NCBI GenBank assembly: GCA_038030265.1
Contig: CM075938.1
Coordinates: 3,945,009 to 4,009,008 of the forward strand
Length of the DNA stretch: 64,000 bases
Origin: Corythucha ciliata
Lineage: Eukaryota > Arthropoda > Insecta > Hemiptera > Tingidae
Direction: 5' to 3'
Shown here: positions 54,038 through 64,000 of the stretch, one piece after another
Layout: each line of letters starts with the position of its first letter
Numbering within the stretch: position 1 is the stretch's first letter
The notes under the pieces: model-generated
What the model saw: the letters and a program-made list of their open reading frames with translations, nothing else
Database searches by the model: none
Told to the model about the DNA's origin: nothing
Position numbers and translations under genes: made by a program

Positions 54038-56300
54038 GGAAGGTGTCGTCATTCCTCAATCGAGCTTAGAACGAATGACTTATTCCCTTGTTATTAGTTA
54101 GTACAAATTATCATTTTTGAAAAAGCGGGGCCGTGCTCGTTGTCTTTAGGAGGGAAACCAAGCTGCAGAGTGGTCTGATTAACCAGTATAGTTGAAGGTA
54201 ACGTAGGCTTTAAAGAAGTATAAAGAAAGTGTAAAATAATGGTCACAAAAATTGAAAAACGCAGTCTTACAGAGAAGAGGAATGTTGTTTTCACCTGCCC
54301 ACTATTTATGGTATTAATTCCTGTTGGTCATAAAATCTCAAGTTTAAGAAATGAAAAAACGCAATTATTGTTTTTTAATTCTAACCGATTGTGAGCAAGC
54401 CAAGCAATTACATTTTAAAGGAAAGATTGGTTTAAAAAGCTTTACATTCAATTAAGAATTCATTTCGAGCCTGCCAGCCGAGGAGCTCATTGGTTAAAGG
54501 ATCGCAAAGTCCTCCGTCTCGCTCTTTTCGATCTTTCACGAAAAGGTGTTTCAATCCACCCACGCGTCTCAAAATCTCTTCAGCGGAGCAAGCCCTGTAA
54601 TTATTGTATTGATAAGCTTGAATGATTTTTTCTTCGAGTGGCCGAGGTGAAGAGACCTTTTTTTTTTTTCAGAACTAAAACCTTATAATTATATTTATAG
54701 TGGAATCTAACGGCTTCCCAGCGCCAAATTAATTATCTATAATAAATAATTTATTATTTGAGCCGAATTTTCAAGTTGGATGGAGCTTTCATCACGTGAG
54801 GACAATAGTTTTTTAAACAGTTCCTCGAATACTACTGGTTTTAAAATTGTCTTTCGAACGCTTATAAATTGCAATTTACTTTTATTTCAAGTAGAAATAA
54901 GAAGTGTGAGAGTATGATACAGAATAACACGTTTGGACCGTTACTCAATGCATGAATAACTTGAATGAGTCAAAAAACAATTTTAAGTGCAGTGATTTCA
55001 AAGAAAAAGTGAATCACCGAGGACTATTGGAGAAGTTTTTTTTTTTTTTATGCAACACACCGCTCCATGTGCATGACCAAGTTTGTTACTGAGAATAATG
55101 CAACGAGGAAAAAAGGACCTGTGGCCGGTATTGAATTCCAAGAAATTATCTCTTTACTTCCTCACGTCAGGGCGCTATATAACGACGAAGTGAGTCATCG
55201 CCGCAATGAGAAACGGTGAAGTGACTGGTTCGCGCTCGCGACTCTTTTTATTTGCCATTGTTTCAATGAAGCGTCGTGCCTTTCACCGAGGCGTGTTCCG
55301 TCTAGTTTCTATGCATTACAATCGTAGCTATAAGGGTATACGACAGGAAAACGAAACGAAAAAAAGTTATAAATCCTTTATTATATAAAAAAAAAACGCA
55401 CAAAACTTTGGAGGAGAGGCGGACTAAAGTGCTAAAACGATTAAAATAGCGGAGGTTTCCCCTCCCAACCGTGGAATAAGTTACAAGGTGATTATTATTG
55501 AAAAAGTATTTATTCCCCGAATTTTGCGCTGTAGGCCCAAACTACATTTCACCTCTAAAAAGTAGCCCCCGGTGTGCGCGCCTATGTAGTTAAGCAACTC
55601 TTCACAACTGGTTTCCTCGTGGAATGCTGTTCCCCACTGTAAATTCTCTTTACATTCATATGCATGTAGCAGCTATTTCGGCGTTGCCCAATCTCCTTCG
55701 AAAAAAAAAAAAAAATCCCGAGGCGGGTCTTTAGCTCGAGCCTTCTTCTATGGATGAAGTGGGAGCGAAAAAAAAAAAAAAAAATTAAAAAAAAAAAAGT
55801 TTTAGTTCGTGTGGGTTTCGATGATGCTCTTAATAGTTACTCGAATCTTTTAATGCCCTGCTTTGTCACCTGTAGGGCCTCATTTCCTCGTTCGTATTCC
55901 CGAAATCAACGGGTTTAAAAAAAAAAAAAATCTCTGTTAAACCAGCCTTAGAGCAGTAACTTGTGTATGCAAATTACATTGCGGCAATCGATTGAAGTTT
56001 TATGATAAGTATAAGAATGGACATCTCTTTGGTTCCTCGAAAAAAAAAAAAAAACTTTTATCTTTACGCTCGGTTGATCCACCCATTTCAGATAAAATTG
56101 CGCTGTTAATAATTGTACGGTTTTATCAATTTATTCATTTTACATCCTTCGCGTGAATCAACGTATTCAAATACATCGAGGCTATTCTGCAGGACTAGTA
56201 AACAAATATTGTTCAAATCACCTCAATAATATTTGAGGTTATTGGTCAAATAAGTGAAAAACGTCCAGTTTCGTGGACAAATGTGCGTGAAATATCCATA
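54038..56300. other. No gene recognised; many A-runs
   Basis: AT-rich flank of the 10.9-kb element and the natural continuation of the sequence before 43106. A-runs at about 55701-55714, 55770-55797, 55917-55930 and 56040-56054. Short frames show no family. A tRNA-like patch is noted separately at 54475. Confidence 0.45.
54475..54570 (+). repeat. tRNA-like patch, possible SINE head
   Basis: GAGGAGCTCATTGGTTAAAGG resembles a tRNA D-arm and A box, and GGTGTTTCAATCCACCC about 60 bp later resembles a T-arm and B box. No full cloverleaf could be folded by eye and the ends are unknown, so this is a weak call. Confidence 0.25.
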
Positions 56301-56700
56301 GTTTTTTTTTTTTTTTTTTTGTGGCATTAGCCCGAAAGCCATAGCCAGAGGGTTGTTTAAGAGTGTTACCTACACAGTGTGGTTAATTGAAATTAAAAAT
56401 TTGTGTATATTTCGGAAAACAGTTGGATTTTTTGACCCTAGAATAGTTAGGTAGTTAAATGGATTGGGTAGAGCACAGACCAACTGGTCGAACAAAACCC
56501 GCCTCTCTCTGTCATACAGAATACAGTGAATAATGATATGTTCCAGGTCCCCCAACGTACCACATGTATCACACTGGTCACTTGAATGAACACCGATTTT
56601 CTTAAAATACTCAGGACATAGTCCGTGGTTTGCTCTTAGGCGACAGATATTTGTGCACATATTTTTTGGATATGTTCTGTTTGTGGAACCACGGGCGCTC
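56300..56700 (-). pseudogene. Minus-strand LINE, C-terminal zinc region and poly(A) end
   Basis: Minus strand: YPKNMCTNICRLRANHGLCPEYF (quoted as YPKNMCTNICRLRANHG and LCPEYF) and the zinc motif CDTCGTLGDLEHIIIHC, the C-terminal knuckle after RNase H in Jockey/I-like LINEs. A T-run at 56301-56321 is the poly(A) tail on the minus strand. The upstream part of the same element is found beyond the inserted R1/LOA-like LINE, at about 61570-62290. Confidence 0.82.
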
Positions 56701-57080
56701 ATTCCCCTATCGGGCGCGTCCCTCGGGTGGCGGATGAGGGATCCCTCAGCGTGGACGGTGCGAGCCGCCCAGGCTGAGGGGTGGTCCGGAATTAAATACG
56801 GACCCGTGGACCAATCAAGGGTAAGGAGGCGTCCTGAGACCGGGACGAAAGATGGTGTGGCCTACCAGAACCTCTCCAGCTATTCGAGCGTTCCTAGTCC
56901 TGAAATCGCTCGTATTAACCTTTCCCCCTTCCTTTTCATTCCCTCAAGGCTACGGTGTGCGGTCCGTGCCTAAGGCCTGCGTGGCGCAGAGGGTAAAGTG
57001 CGCCTTAAACGGACTCCCAGGGTACCGGCCGACCCCCTGGTGTATTTAGGCTTACCACGGCATGCGGGGCTCTGCCGGCG

Positions 57081-58241
57081 GTGGACCACACTTTCCCTAG
57101 CTGCTCGTGGGATCGTTTATGGACCCTTGTTTACGAAAACATTCAACAACGACTGAGGGGGGGGGCCGGGAGAACCCCCCCTCAGAAGGAACCCCCAAGG
57201 GCGCGGAAGTGCCCACGGGGGGGTATGGCTGCACTGTCCGTGGAGACGACCGTCAGGGACGTTGAAATGGGCAGTCCAAAGGGGGGCAGTCCCTCGGGAC
57301 AAACCCCTCGGGCGGAGCTTCCTCGGTTGAGGCTCTCCGGAGCTCAAAGGAGGAAGCTGGCGAGGGAAAGGGCAGCCGCGGAAGGCATACCCGGAACCCC
57401 TCGGGATAAGTTCGGCTCGGCGGGGGCAGGTGCTGGGGGACACGCGGTGGGTGCTGGGACGTCTACGGATGTCCGGCAAGGCCACAGTGATGTGCACCCA
57501 AAACCTGGATTGAGTGGGGAAACACCGCGCAAGCGAGGTAGGACCCCTCAATCTACGCCCTCAACGGGCGAACAGAAGAGGGTTCTAAAGAGGCCCAAGG
57601 AAGGGCAGGGAACCCGATCTAAGACACCCGCAGCTGGCGGGAATAAGGACTTTAGGGAGGCTCTTACCTCAACCAAGATGGCCATCGTCCCTGGGGAGTA
57701 CCCTAGGGTCAGGCTGTCGGATGAGGAGGGCAGGAAGGTGCTTGGGGAGGTCCTGAAGGGCGTTTTTAAATGCCCTAAGGGGGAGGGCCCCAAGTTCTCA
57801 AATAGCTACGCCAGCGGTGGGGTGGTATATGTGACGTGCGCTGATGGCGAGGCGAAAGCCTGGCTGGAAGCCCACGTCAAAGAAATGAAACCCTGGGACG
57901 GGGCTAACCTGTGAGTTGGACCTACCCGGCAAGTGGTTCAGGTCACCAAGGCGGTCGTGTGGGTGCCCACAGACCTCATTGAAGAATCTGACCCAAGGAA
58001 ACTCATCCCTCTTTTCGAGACCCAAAATAAAGGGCTCTCGACTGAGGGATGGCAATTGATCTCGAGTGCGGCGGACCCCAAGGGAGTGACGCTGGTACTC
58101 GGGATCGGCAAGGACACTCTGAAGTGGCTGAAGGATAACGGGCAACCGTACTTCGCATTCCAGAGAGTCAACTTCAAGGTGGCGGGGAGTGCCTCCTCTT
58201 CTGATGCTGCGGGTCATTCAGGTGAACCTGCAGCACAGTAG
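57081..58241 (+). pseudogene. R1/LOA-like LINE ORF1, one in-frame stop
   Basis: ORF1 protein, expected to bind the element RNA. N-terminal two thirds are low-complexity and basic (Pro, Gly, Arg, Lys). From about 57660 a conserved domain of DUF4780 type begins: MAIVPGEYPRVRLSDEEGRK, then VPTDLIEES, LFETQNKGLSTEGWQLIS, LVLGIGKDTLKWLKDN. A TGA at 57912-57914 after DGANL interrupts the frame, which continues in phase; a Trp codon there fits the family. The 3' end overlaps ORF2 by about 50 nt. The true start is uncertain because the 5' region is open far upstream. Confidence 0.75.
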
Positions 58242-61200
58242 GGTGGCATCCGCCACCCTCTGTCGGCTGCTTGCAGCAGGCAGCTACGACGTTGCCCTCA
58301 TTCAGGAACCTTGGATCTCAAGGGGAAGAGTGGCGGGACTGAGCGGCATTGGAGGTGAGTTAATTTATTCTAGATTTGTCGATACTCCACGTGCATGCAT
58401 CTACGTTAGAGGCGGATTGAGAGCATTGACGGTTAACGAGTTCTGTTTCAGGGACATGGTAGCTGTCAGGCTGACCTACCAGGAGGGGCCCACGAGGGAG
58501 CAGCTTGTTGCGACCTCGGCGTACTTCCCTGGAGACAGCGATCAGGGCCCGCCACCGAGAGAGGTGATCAACCTGGTCGACGCCTGCAGGCGCAATGGCG
58601 AACAACTGCTTATCGGTGTGGATGCCAACGCCCATCACTTGGCATGGGGCAGCACCAACACAAACTCCAGAGGTGAGTCCTTATTTGAGTACCTGGCAAC
58701 TAGTGATTTATCCGTGTTGAACAGGGGCAATAAGCCCACCTTTGTAACATCAAGTAGGAGGGAGGTCCTCGACCTCACCCTCTCTACTTCCTTACTGGCC
58801 GGTAGGGTCAGGAACAGGAGTGTGTCCGAGGCTCCATCGTTCTCGGACCACAGGTATGTCATCATGGAAATCCGGGGGGTGGAGAGGATACAAGAGACAT
58901 ACTACAACCCTCGTAAGACGGACTGGGGTGGTTTCGCAGAGGAAATGAATGGTAGGCTTAGTTTTGGGGGTGAGCTGGACCTACGAGATGGTGACGATAT
59001 TGAGGGGGCAGCACAGGAGTTGCAGGAGGTGCTGGTAACCTCGTATCAAGCAAATACTCCCCTGAGCTCGCGCTCATCGACCAGGAAGGTTCCCTGGTGG
59101 AATGAGCAGCTCGAGGGGTTGAGAAAAGCATCGCGGAGGCTATTTAATCGGGCAGTCCGCGACGGGCAGTGAGAGGCCTATAGGGCCAAGCTGGCGGAGT
59201 ATCGGCGGGGGCTGAGGAGTTCGAAAAGGGCGTCCTGGAGGGGATTCTGTGAGGAGGCTGAAAATACCTCCTCGGTGGCTCGCCTTCAGCGCCTTCTCTC
59301 CAAGGACCCGCTGAATCCCGTTGGCACACTGATGAAAGTGGACGGTAGTTACACTACGACGGCGTCGGAAACGTTGACGACCCTGATGGGGGTGCACTTT
59401 CCGGGGGCCGTGGGGGTTGTATCGTCCATTCCACCCGTGGAGCCCTCGCGAAGGAGGGCGACAAGGGTGGACTGGCATGTGGCTAGGGAGGTGGTCACAT
59501 TGGGAAGGGTACAATGGGCCATTGGCTCGTTTTCTCCCTTCAAAGCTCCTGGACCGGACGGCATAATCCCCAAACACCTGCAGGAGGGGGGGCCAGAGGT
59601 TGCCAGACGACTGTGCTGCATCTTCAGGGCTTGCCTGGCAATGGGCAGAATCCCTGAGGTGTGGCGGAAAGCACGGGTTGTGTTTATTCCTAAGCCGGGG
59701 CGTCCGTCATATGCACTGGCTAAGGCGTACCGACCCATATGTCTAACGTCTTTCGTTTTGATGACGTTGGAAAAACTGGTGGATAGGCATATCTGGGAAA
59801 GCTGCCTCCCTTCGAGGCCACTACACCCAGGTCAATTTGCCTACCAGCAGGGAAAGTCCTTCGAAACGGCACTACACCAGCTGGTTACTAGGCTGGAGGA
59901 TACTCTAGAGCACAAGGAACTAGCGGTGGGAATCTTCCTGAACATAGAGGGTGCCTTTGACAATACCTCTATATCCTCGGTTATTGAAGCTGCAGGACGG
60001 CATGGCATCTGCGACACCATTAGTAGGTGGTTGAGGGTGCTGCTTGAAAGCAGAACAGTTACCGCCACGCTCCTTGGGGAATCCCTGGAGGTGGCTGTAA
60101 AGAAGGGATGCCCACAGGGGGGGGGGGTTTGTCACCCCGAATGTGGGGCATGGTGGCCAATTCCTTATTGGTGCGGCTGGCTGATAATGGGTTTTATGTC
60201 CAGGGATACGCGGACGACATTGTCGTCGTCATTAGAGGGCGACATGTCGGGGTGGTGTCGGACTTGACTCAGTCAGCATTGAATATAGTGAAGGACTGGT
60301 GTGGGAAGGAAGGGCTGAATGTAAACCCTGACAAGACCAACCTAGTGGCCTTCACTAGAAAGAGGAATTTGGGGGACTTTAAAGAACCCCTGTTCTACGA
60401 TACCAGGCTATCTCTTCGGAGGGAAGTGAAGTATCTGGGGGTAACCCTGGACTCCACGCTCACCTGGAACAAGCACCTGGGCAGGGTTGCCGACAGGGGC
60501 AAAATGCTGCTTATGAGGACGAAAAGTGCCTGCGGCAAAACGTGGGGACTGAGGCCGCAAATGGTCTTATGGCTATATACGGCGATAGTCAGACCCGCAC
60601 TGACATACTGCTCAGTGGTCTGGTGGCACAAAGCGGAACAAGTGGGAGCCAGAAATACCCTCACTAGTGTTCAGAGACTGGCGTGCCTAATGGTCACTGG
60701 GGCTATGCACTCCACTCCTACTGCAACGATGGAGGTACTGACGGAACTCCCTCCCGTAGACATCTTCATCAAGGGGGCGGCGGCAATGTCGGCCCTAAGG
60801 CATAAATGGGGTGGTTTATGGAGGGGTGGGGGCCTTAATTCTAGGAGGACCCACACTGGGATCCTGGACACGGTTCGGGACCCAGTGCTGGGCATGATGC
60901 CGGGCATCATGCCCAAAACCCTCGGTGAACGCTGTCCCTTCTCCGTCCGCCTTGGGTACGGTGAGGGGCAGGCAGTGAAAAGAAATCACAAGGAGCGATT
61001 GTGGTTTACAGACGGCTCTAAAACGAATAACGGGACTGGTGCGGGGGTTTACGGGGTGGAACCCGAATGGAGGCTGTCTACGCCTCTGGGGGTATACACC
61101 TCGGTATTCCAAGCCGAAGTCTACGCAATCAAGGCCTGTGCTGCTGAGAATTTACGTAGGGACGTGCAAAATGCCCATATACGTATCCTCACGGATAGCC

Positions 61201-61558
61201 AGGCTGCCATTAAGGCACTAACGGCTCCGATAGTGAGCTCCGGGCTTGTATGGGACTGCCGCCAAAGCCTTAGTCTGCTGGCCCAGGATAGCAAGGTAAG
61301 CCTTGAATGGGTACCGGGACACAAGGGTATCTACGGGAACGAGCAGGCGGACTCCTTGGCCAAGGAGGGCTCGAATGGAGACTTCACTGGCCCGGAGCCG
61401 GCGCTCGGCGTCCCGCCATCGACCTTCAGGATGGCGATAGCTAAGTGGGTTAATGCCCAGGCGGCTATTCGCTGGCAGAGACTGGAGGGACATCAGCAGA
61501 GTAAGCGCATGGTCGAAGGACCGTGCAGGAGGCTTACGAGCAAACTGCTCCTTGAGCT
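58189..61558 (+). pseudogene. R1/LOA-like LINE ORF2: endonuclease, RT, RNase H
   Basis: Endonuclease: IQVNLQHSRVASATL, ALIQEPW, SAYFPGD, GVDANAHHLAWGS, SDHRYVIMEI (58210-58870). Linker with PWWNEQLEGLRKASRR. RT: GPDGIIPKHL (about 59555), AYRPICLTSF, LNIEGAFDNT, CPQGG, GYADDIVVVIRG (about 60205), VNPDKTNLVAF, KYLGVTLDSTLTW. RNase H: LWFTDGSKTNNGTGAGVYG (about 61000), VFQAEVYAIKACA, ILTDSQAAIKAL, LEWVPGHKGIYGNEQADSLA. Defects: TGA at about 59170 where Arg CGA fits, and a frameshift in an 11-G run at 60117-60127. Otherwise domain motifs are intact. The RNase H domain places it nearer LOA- or I-like than classical R1 elements. Confidence 0.9.
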
Positions 61559-61569
61559 TTTCGCTCAAG
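61551..61569. repeat. Perfect 7-bp inverted repeat at the LINE-LINE junction
   Basis: CTTGAGC, TTTTC, GCTCAAG, exactly where the plus-strand LINE frame loses homology and the minus-strand LINE begins. It might reflect template switching or foldback during insertion. Confidence 0.6.
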
Positions 61570-62300
61570 CGATAAATCTGATACCATGACTCACGCAATA
61601 TTGATCTACTGAAATTGAACAATTCTGAGAAATTGAGTGTAATGTTTAGCTTGTCTCCATAAAAACACGCCTCTTTCGCCAGGTGATCCGCTGTCTCGTT
61701 TCCGATAATACCAGAGTGGCTTGGCACCCAGACTAGTATCACTCGTTTTTTTTTTTGGTTTTTCAGTTGGCATAAAGTTTTCAGCACTTGAACCATAGTT
61801 ATTGTTCGTTTCGCATACCCAGGGGGATTCGATAAGAAAGAGAGGACGCTCCTGTTATCGGTGATGATAGTACCGCCATCATTTCACACGTAAAACTCGA
61901 TGTATGTTTGGGAAGTCTGAACAAGCTACGCTTTTCGTTCGTTCTGTCGTAAAAGGAGCAACCCGCTCTACTTTCTGATTTGGAGCCGTCAGTAAAAATG
62001 TGTATAGCATTAGGAAATTGGAGAAGCTCTGTTTCCATCAACCTACTCAGGGCCACTGAGGGCAGGTCTTTTTCTAGATATTTCCGAGTAGTGAGATTAT
62101 TATGCCTGAAAAGCGTTTTGTGTTCTTCCTCTGCCAAGGTAAACAATGAAATGGGATATTCTGACGTGTGAATCTCATTCAATACTGGATGTAATCTGAG
62201 AAAACTGCGTGTAAGCATAGGAGATGACTTTTTCTGCCAAAATCTGGAAGTCAGATTCAAAGTATTCAAATGGCAGACTTTACTAGCCAAGTCAGAGAAT
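61570..62300 (-). pseudogene. Minus-strand LINE, RNase H region
   Basis: Minus strand from right to left: FWQKKSSPMLTRSFL, IHIFTDGSKSESRAGCSFY (RNase H start, about 61990), SSFTCEMMAVLSS, a frameshift near 61800, then VILVWVPSHSGIIGNETADH and SILRESWYQIYR up to the break near 61570. Its continuation is at 56700-56300. Upstream RT and endonuclease are absent: the Gypsy element begins at about 62305. It could be a 5'-truncated LINE or have been cut by the Gypsy insertion. Confidence 0.8.
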
Positions 62301-62304
62301 GTTG

Positions 62305-64000
62305 TGTCCCGGATGATAAAAATACCATTACACTGTAGAGAACTTATATATGTATTTCCAAACTAGACTACATGATTCATCTCAAAAAGAAAACACAAAG
62401 GGAACTCTCAACTTACATGATTGATAATGAATAGATAGTTAGACAGGGAGAGAATGAAGAGGTATTAAGGGGGGGGGAGGAGAGGAGCGCTAAAATCAAA
62501 GAAGCAGGTCTACGGGTAGCTAGCGCTGCTAACACTACAAACTCTCCCACGCGTAATCGCTGAGATACCCTGGAGGGCGACGTTGGCGTTGAGGTCGCCC
62601 CTCGACCAAAACTCCATTTTGGTCGGCCAAGCCACCAACTGGGGGCTGTTCTTGATGGTGTGGTGGCTGATTCGGAATGCCATCATTAACGCAGGCGTCG
62701 GGCCACTGGTTTCCCATAGGAATTGCTATTGGTAGCAGAGGGGTACGTGGGCCTTGCCTTTCGGGGGCGGCCACAGAGTGTCGATCTTCTTCAAAGGAAA
62801 CCTTCTTCTTCGACGGCGTTTTCTACAGTGGTGGTTGCGTTGGTGTGACTAGCGTACTTCACATTTGATCGATGTGCCTCTTTAGCGTAAGGCCAGTGTC
62901 GAGGCGTACGATGTAATGGAGACGACCAACTCGCTCCTTTATTACGCCGAACTTCCATGTTGGTTTTTTGTTATGGTACCAGCTCACCTGAACGCGTTCT
63001 CCCACGCGGAGTTATCGGTGTCCAGGTAACGAATGGGCCGTTTGGGGGAGGCTCGAGTGTGTCCCGGGGACATGATGGCGAGGCGCGTTCGAAGGTTTCG
63101 GCCGAGGTAAAGTTCGGCAGGCGTCTTCCCACAGGCAAGTGGCGTGGCGCGGTATCGGAAGAGGATTTCTCGTACCATGTCTCGGAGAGGCAGATGGGTG
63201 TGCGAATGTGACATTCGAAGTAGTTTTTTTTGGTTTTGTTTGCACGGAACGCTCCGCTAAGCCGTTAGTGGCGGGGTGTCCGGGAGCCGTGAATTTTTGC
63301 TCTATGCCACGATATCCGCAGTAGTTTTGGAATACTGAGCTTTTAAAGATTGTTGCGTTATCCGTGACGAGGACTCGGGGATAGCCATGAAAACTGAATA
63401 TGTCTTCCAGCTGGTTCATGGTCAGTTCCGATGTAGGAACGGATTCTGAAACTTTTACCTCGAGCCACTTTGACTTGGCATCCACGAGTATTAGGAAGTG
63501 GTGTCCGAGGAATTCACCCGCGTAGTCAACGTGAATGCGCTCAAAATTGTCCATTGGGTCGTCCCAAGAGTGACTCGGTACTTTAAGGGACTCTTTTGAG
63601 CTAATGCACAAGCTTCGCATGATTTTGCAAGTTTTTCGATGTCACGGTCGATGGTTGCCCAGTAGCAGTATCGGCGAGCCAATTGTTTCATTTTAACGAT
63701 ACCCACATGGGTGTGGTGGAGTTCGTCTAAGACGGTGGAACGTAAACGAGCCGGAATAATGACACGATAGCCTTTGAAAAGAATATCGTTGTTCACACTT
63801 AACTCCGGATCCATCCGCTTTCCAGTACGCAGATCCTTAATTAATTTGGCTAGCTCTGGATCCCTCGCAGTTGCGGTGGCGATCAAGTCACTCGAGAGAG
63901 AGACGGTAGAAATTTGGTTTAGAGTTTGGTCCTGCATGTCTGTGACTTCTTTGCTCAAGGCTTCACTGATGCCACGGGAAGGCGAATTATGAGCTGGTAG
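62305..64000 (-). mobile_element. Gypsy LTR element (K02A2.6-like), 3' half, continues past the window
   Basis: Minus strand. Probable 3' LTR at about 62305-62535, then integrase to the right edge. The LTR start on the minus strand is probably TGTTAGCAGCGC near 62532; its outer end near 62305 adjoins LINE sequence. A G-run at 62470-62479 lies in the LTR. The LTR ends are tentative. Confidence 0.7.
62535..63958 (-). pseudogene. Gypsy integrase (K02A2.6-like), frameshifted
   Basis: Minus strand. Integrase zinc finger: LDELHHTHVGIVKMKQLARR, then YCYWATIDRDIEKL and CEACALAQ (63760-63610). Core: HVDYAGEFLGHHFLILVDAKS (first Asp, about 63530), FHGYPRVLVTDNATIF (second Asp, about 63370), FTAPGHPATNGLAERSVQ (Glu, about 63260). 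Frameshifts near 63590 and 63215, then MVREILFRYRATPLACGKTP and LGRNLRTRL (62984-63214), and a C-terminal tail ending PPGYLSDYAWESL at 62535. All three catalytic residues are kept. The frame at the zinc finger is open to about 63958 and the RT lies beyond the window. Confidence 0.85.

Larger units (their letters stand above)
56701..61558 (+). mobile_element. R1/LOA-like LINE, near complete at 5' but 3'-truncated, inserted in another LINE
   Basis: Plus-strand element with 5' UTR (about 56700-57080), ORF1 (57081-58241) and ORF2 (58189-about 61558). Both flanks belong to one minus-strand LINE, so the insertion point is clear. The element stops abruptly within the region after RNase H (GPCRRLTSKLLLEL), without the C-terminal zinc knuckle and 3' UTR; the related fragment at 36.5 kb shows what should follow. 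At the break lies a 19-bp hairpin, CTTGAGC-TTTTC-GCTCAAG (61551-61569). Confidence 0.85.

Noticed and set aside
57117..57551. Minus-strand frames opposite LINE ORF1
   Set aside because: Antisense shadows produced by GC-rich, proline-rich coding sequence on the plus strand.

Overview
This is eukaryotic, almost certainly arthropod, DNA made nearly entirely of nested transposable elements. No convincing single-copy host gene was found. Evidence for an animal genome: spliceosomal introns in the pogo and piggyBac transposase genes, hAT, pogo, piggyBac and PIF/Harbinger DNA transposons, Gypsy and BEL/Pao LTR retrotransposons, and LINEs with an RNase H domain. The set resembles that of insects or other arthropods; the species cannot be named from the sequence.

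Layout. 1-4.3 kb: a minus-strand BEL/Pao integrase split by a complete hAT element (604-3930) with perfect 13-bp inverted ends and a perfect 8-bp target duplication. 4.3-13.5 kb: a degenerate-repeat region (motif near AATTTTAGCCGCGAATTAGCG) into which a minus-strand Gypsy element is inserted. 13.5-21 kb: quiet sequence, more of the same repeat, and a damaged LINE. 21-25 kb: GC-rich hAT-like ends, a long inverted repeat carrying hammerhead-ribozyme-like motifs, and a 1.8-kb non-autonomous hAT element (22019-23794). 25.3-27.9 kb: an LTR element with both LTRs and a 5-bp duplication but no reverse transcriptase, itself hit by a Mutator-like MITE. 28-31 kb: two further degenerate-repeat families. 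31.3-36.5 kb: a decayed plus-strand Gypsy element interrupted by a PIF/Harbinger element. 36.5-37.6 kb: LINE 3' fragment. 37.6-43.1 kb: non-coding mosaic. 43114-54029: a 10.9-kb element with hAT-type inverted ends and a perfect 8-bp duplication, holding a BEL/Pao remnant, a pogo transposase gene and a piggyBac transposase gene. 56.3-62.3 kb: a minus-strand LINE interrupted by a plus-strand R1/LOA-like LINE. 62.3-64 kb: a minus-strand Gypsy element running off the window.

The most notable system is the Gypsy element at about 5.76-11.68 kb. Its Pol reading frame is uninterrupted for about 1,300 codons and begins with a complete AMSH/STAMBP-type JAMM deubiquitinase domain (metal, catalytic and structural-zinc residues all present) before protease, reverse transcriptase, RNase H and integrase. 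A canonical A_AAA_AAC slippery heptamer lies in the gag-pol overlap at exactly the position needed for a -1 frameshift into the JAMM-Pol frame. I infer that the element acquired a lysine-63-specific deubiquitinase and makes it as part of Gag-Pol.

Other themes: precise nesting that can be ordered by target duplications, repeated loss of reverse transcriptase from LTR elements that keep other domains, two LINE copies that have lost their 3' rather than only their 5' ends, and several degenerate short-unit repeat families that behave as the fixed interior of large non-autonomous elements.
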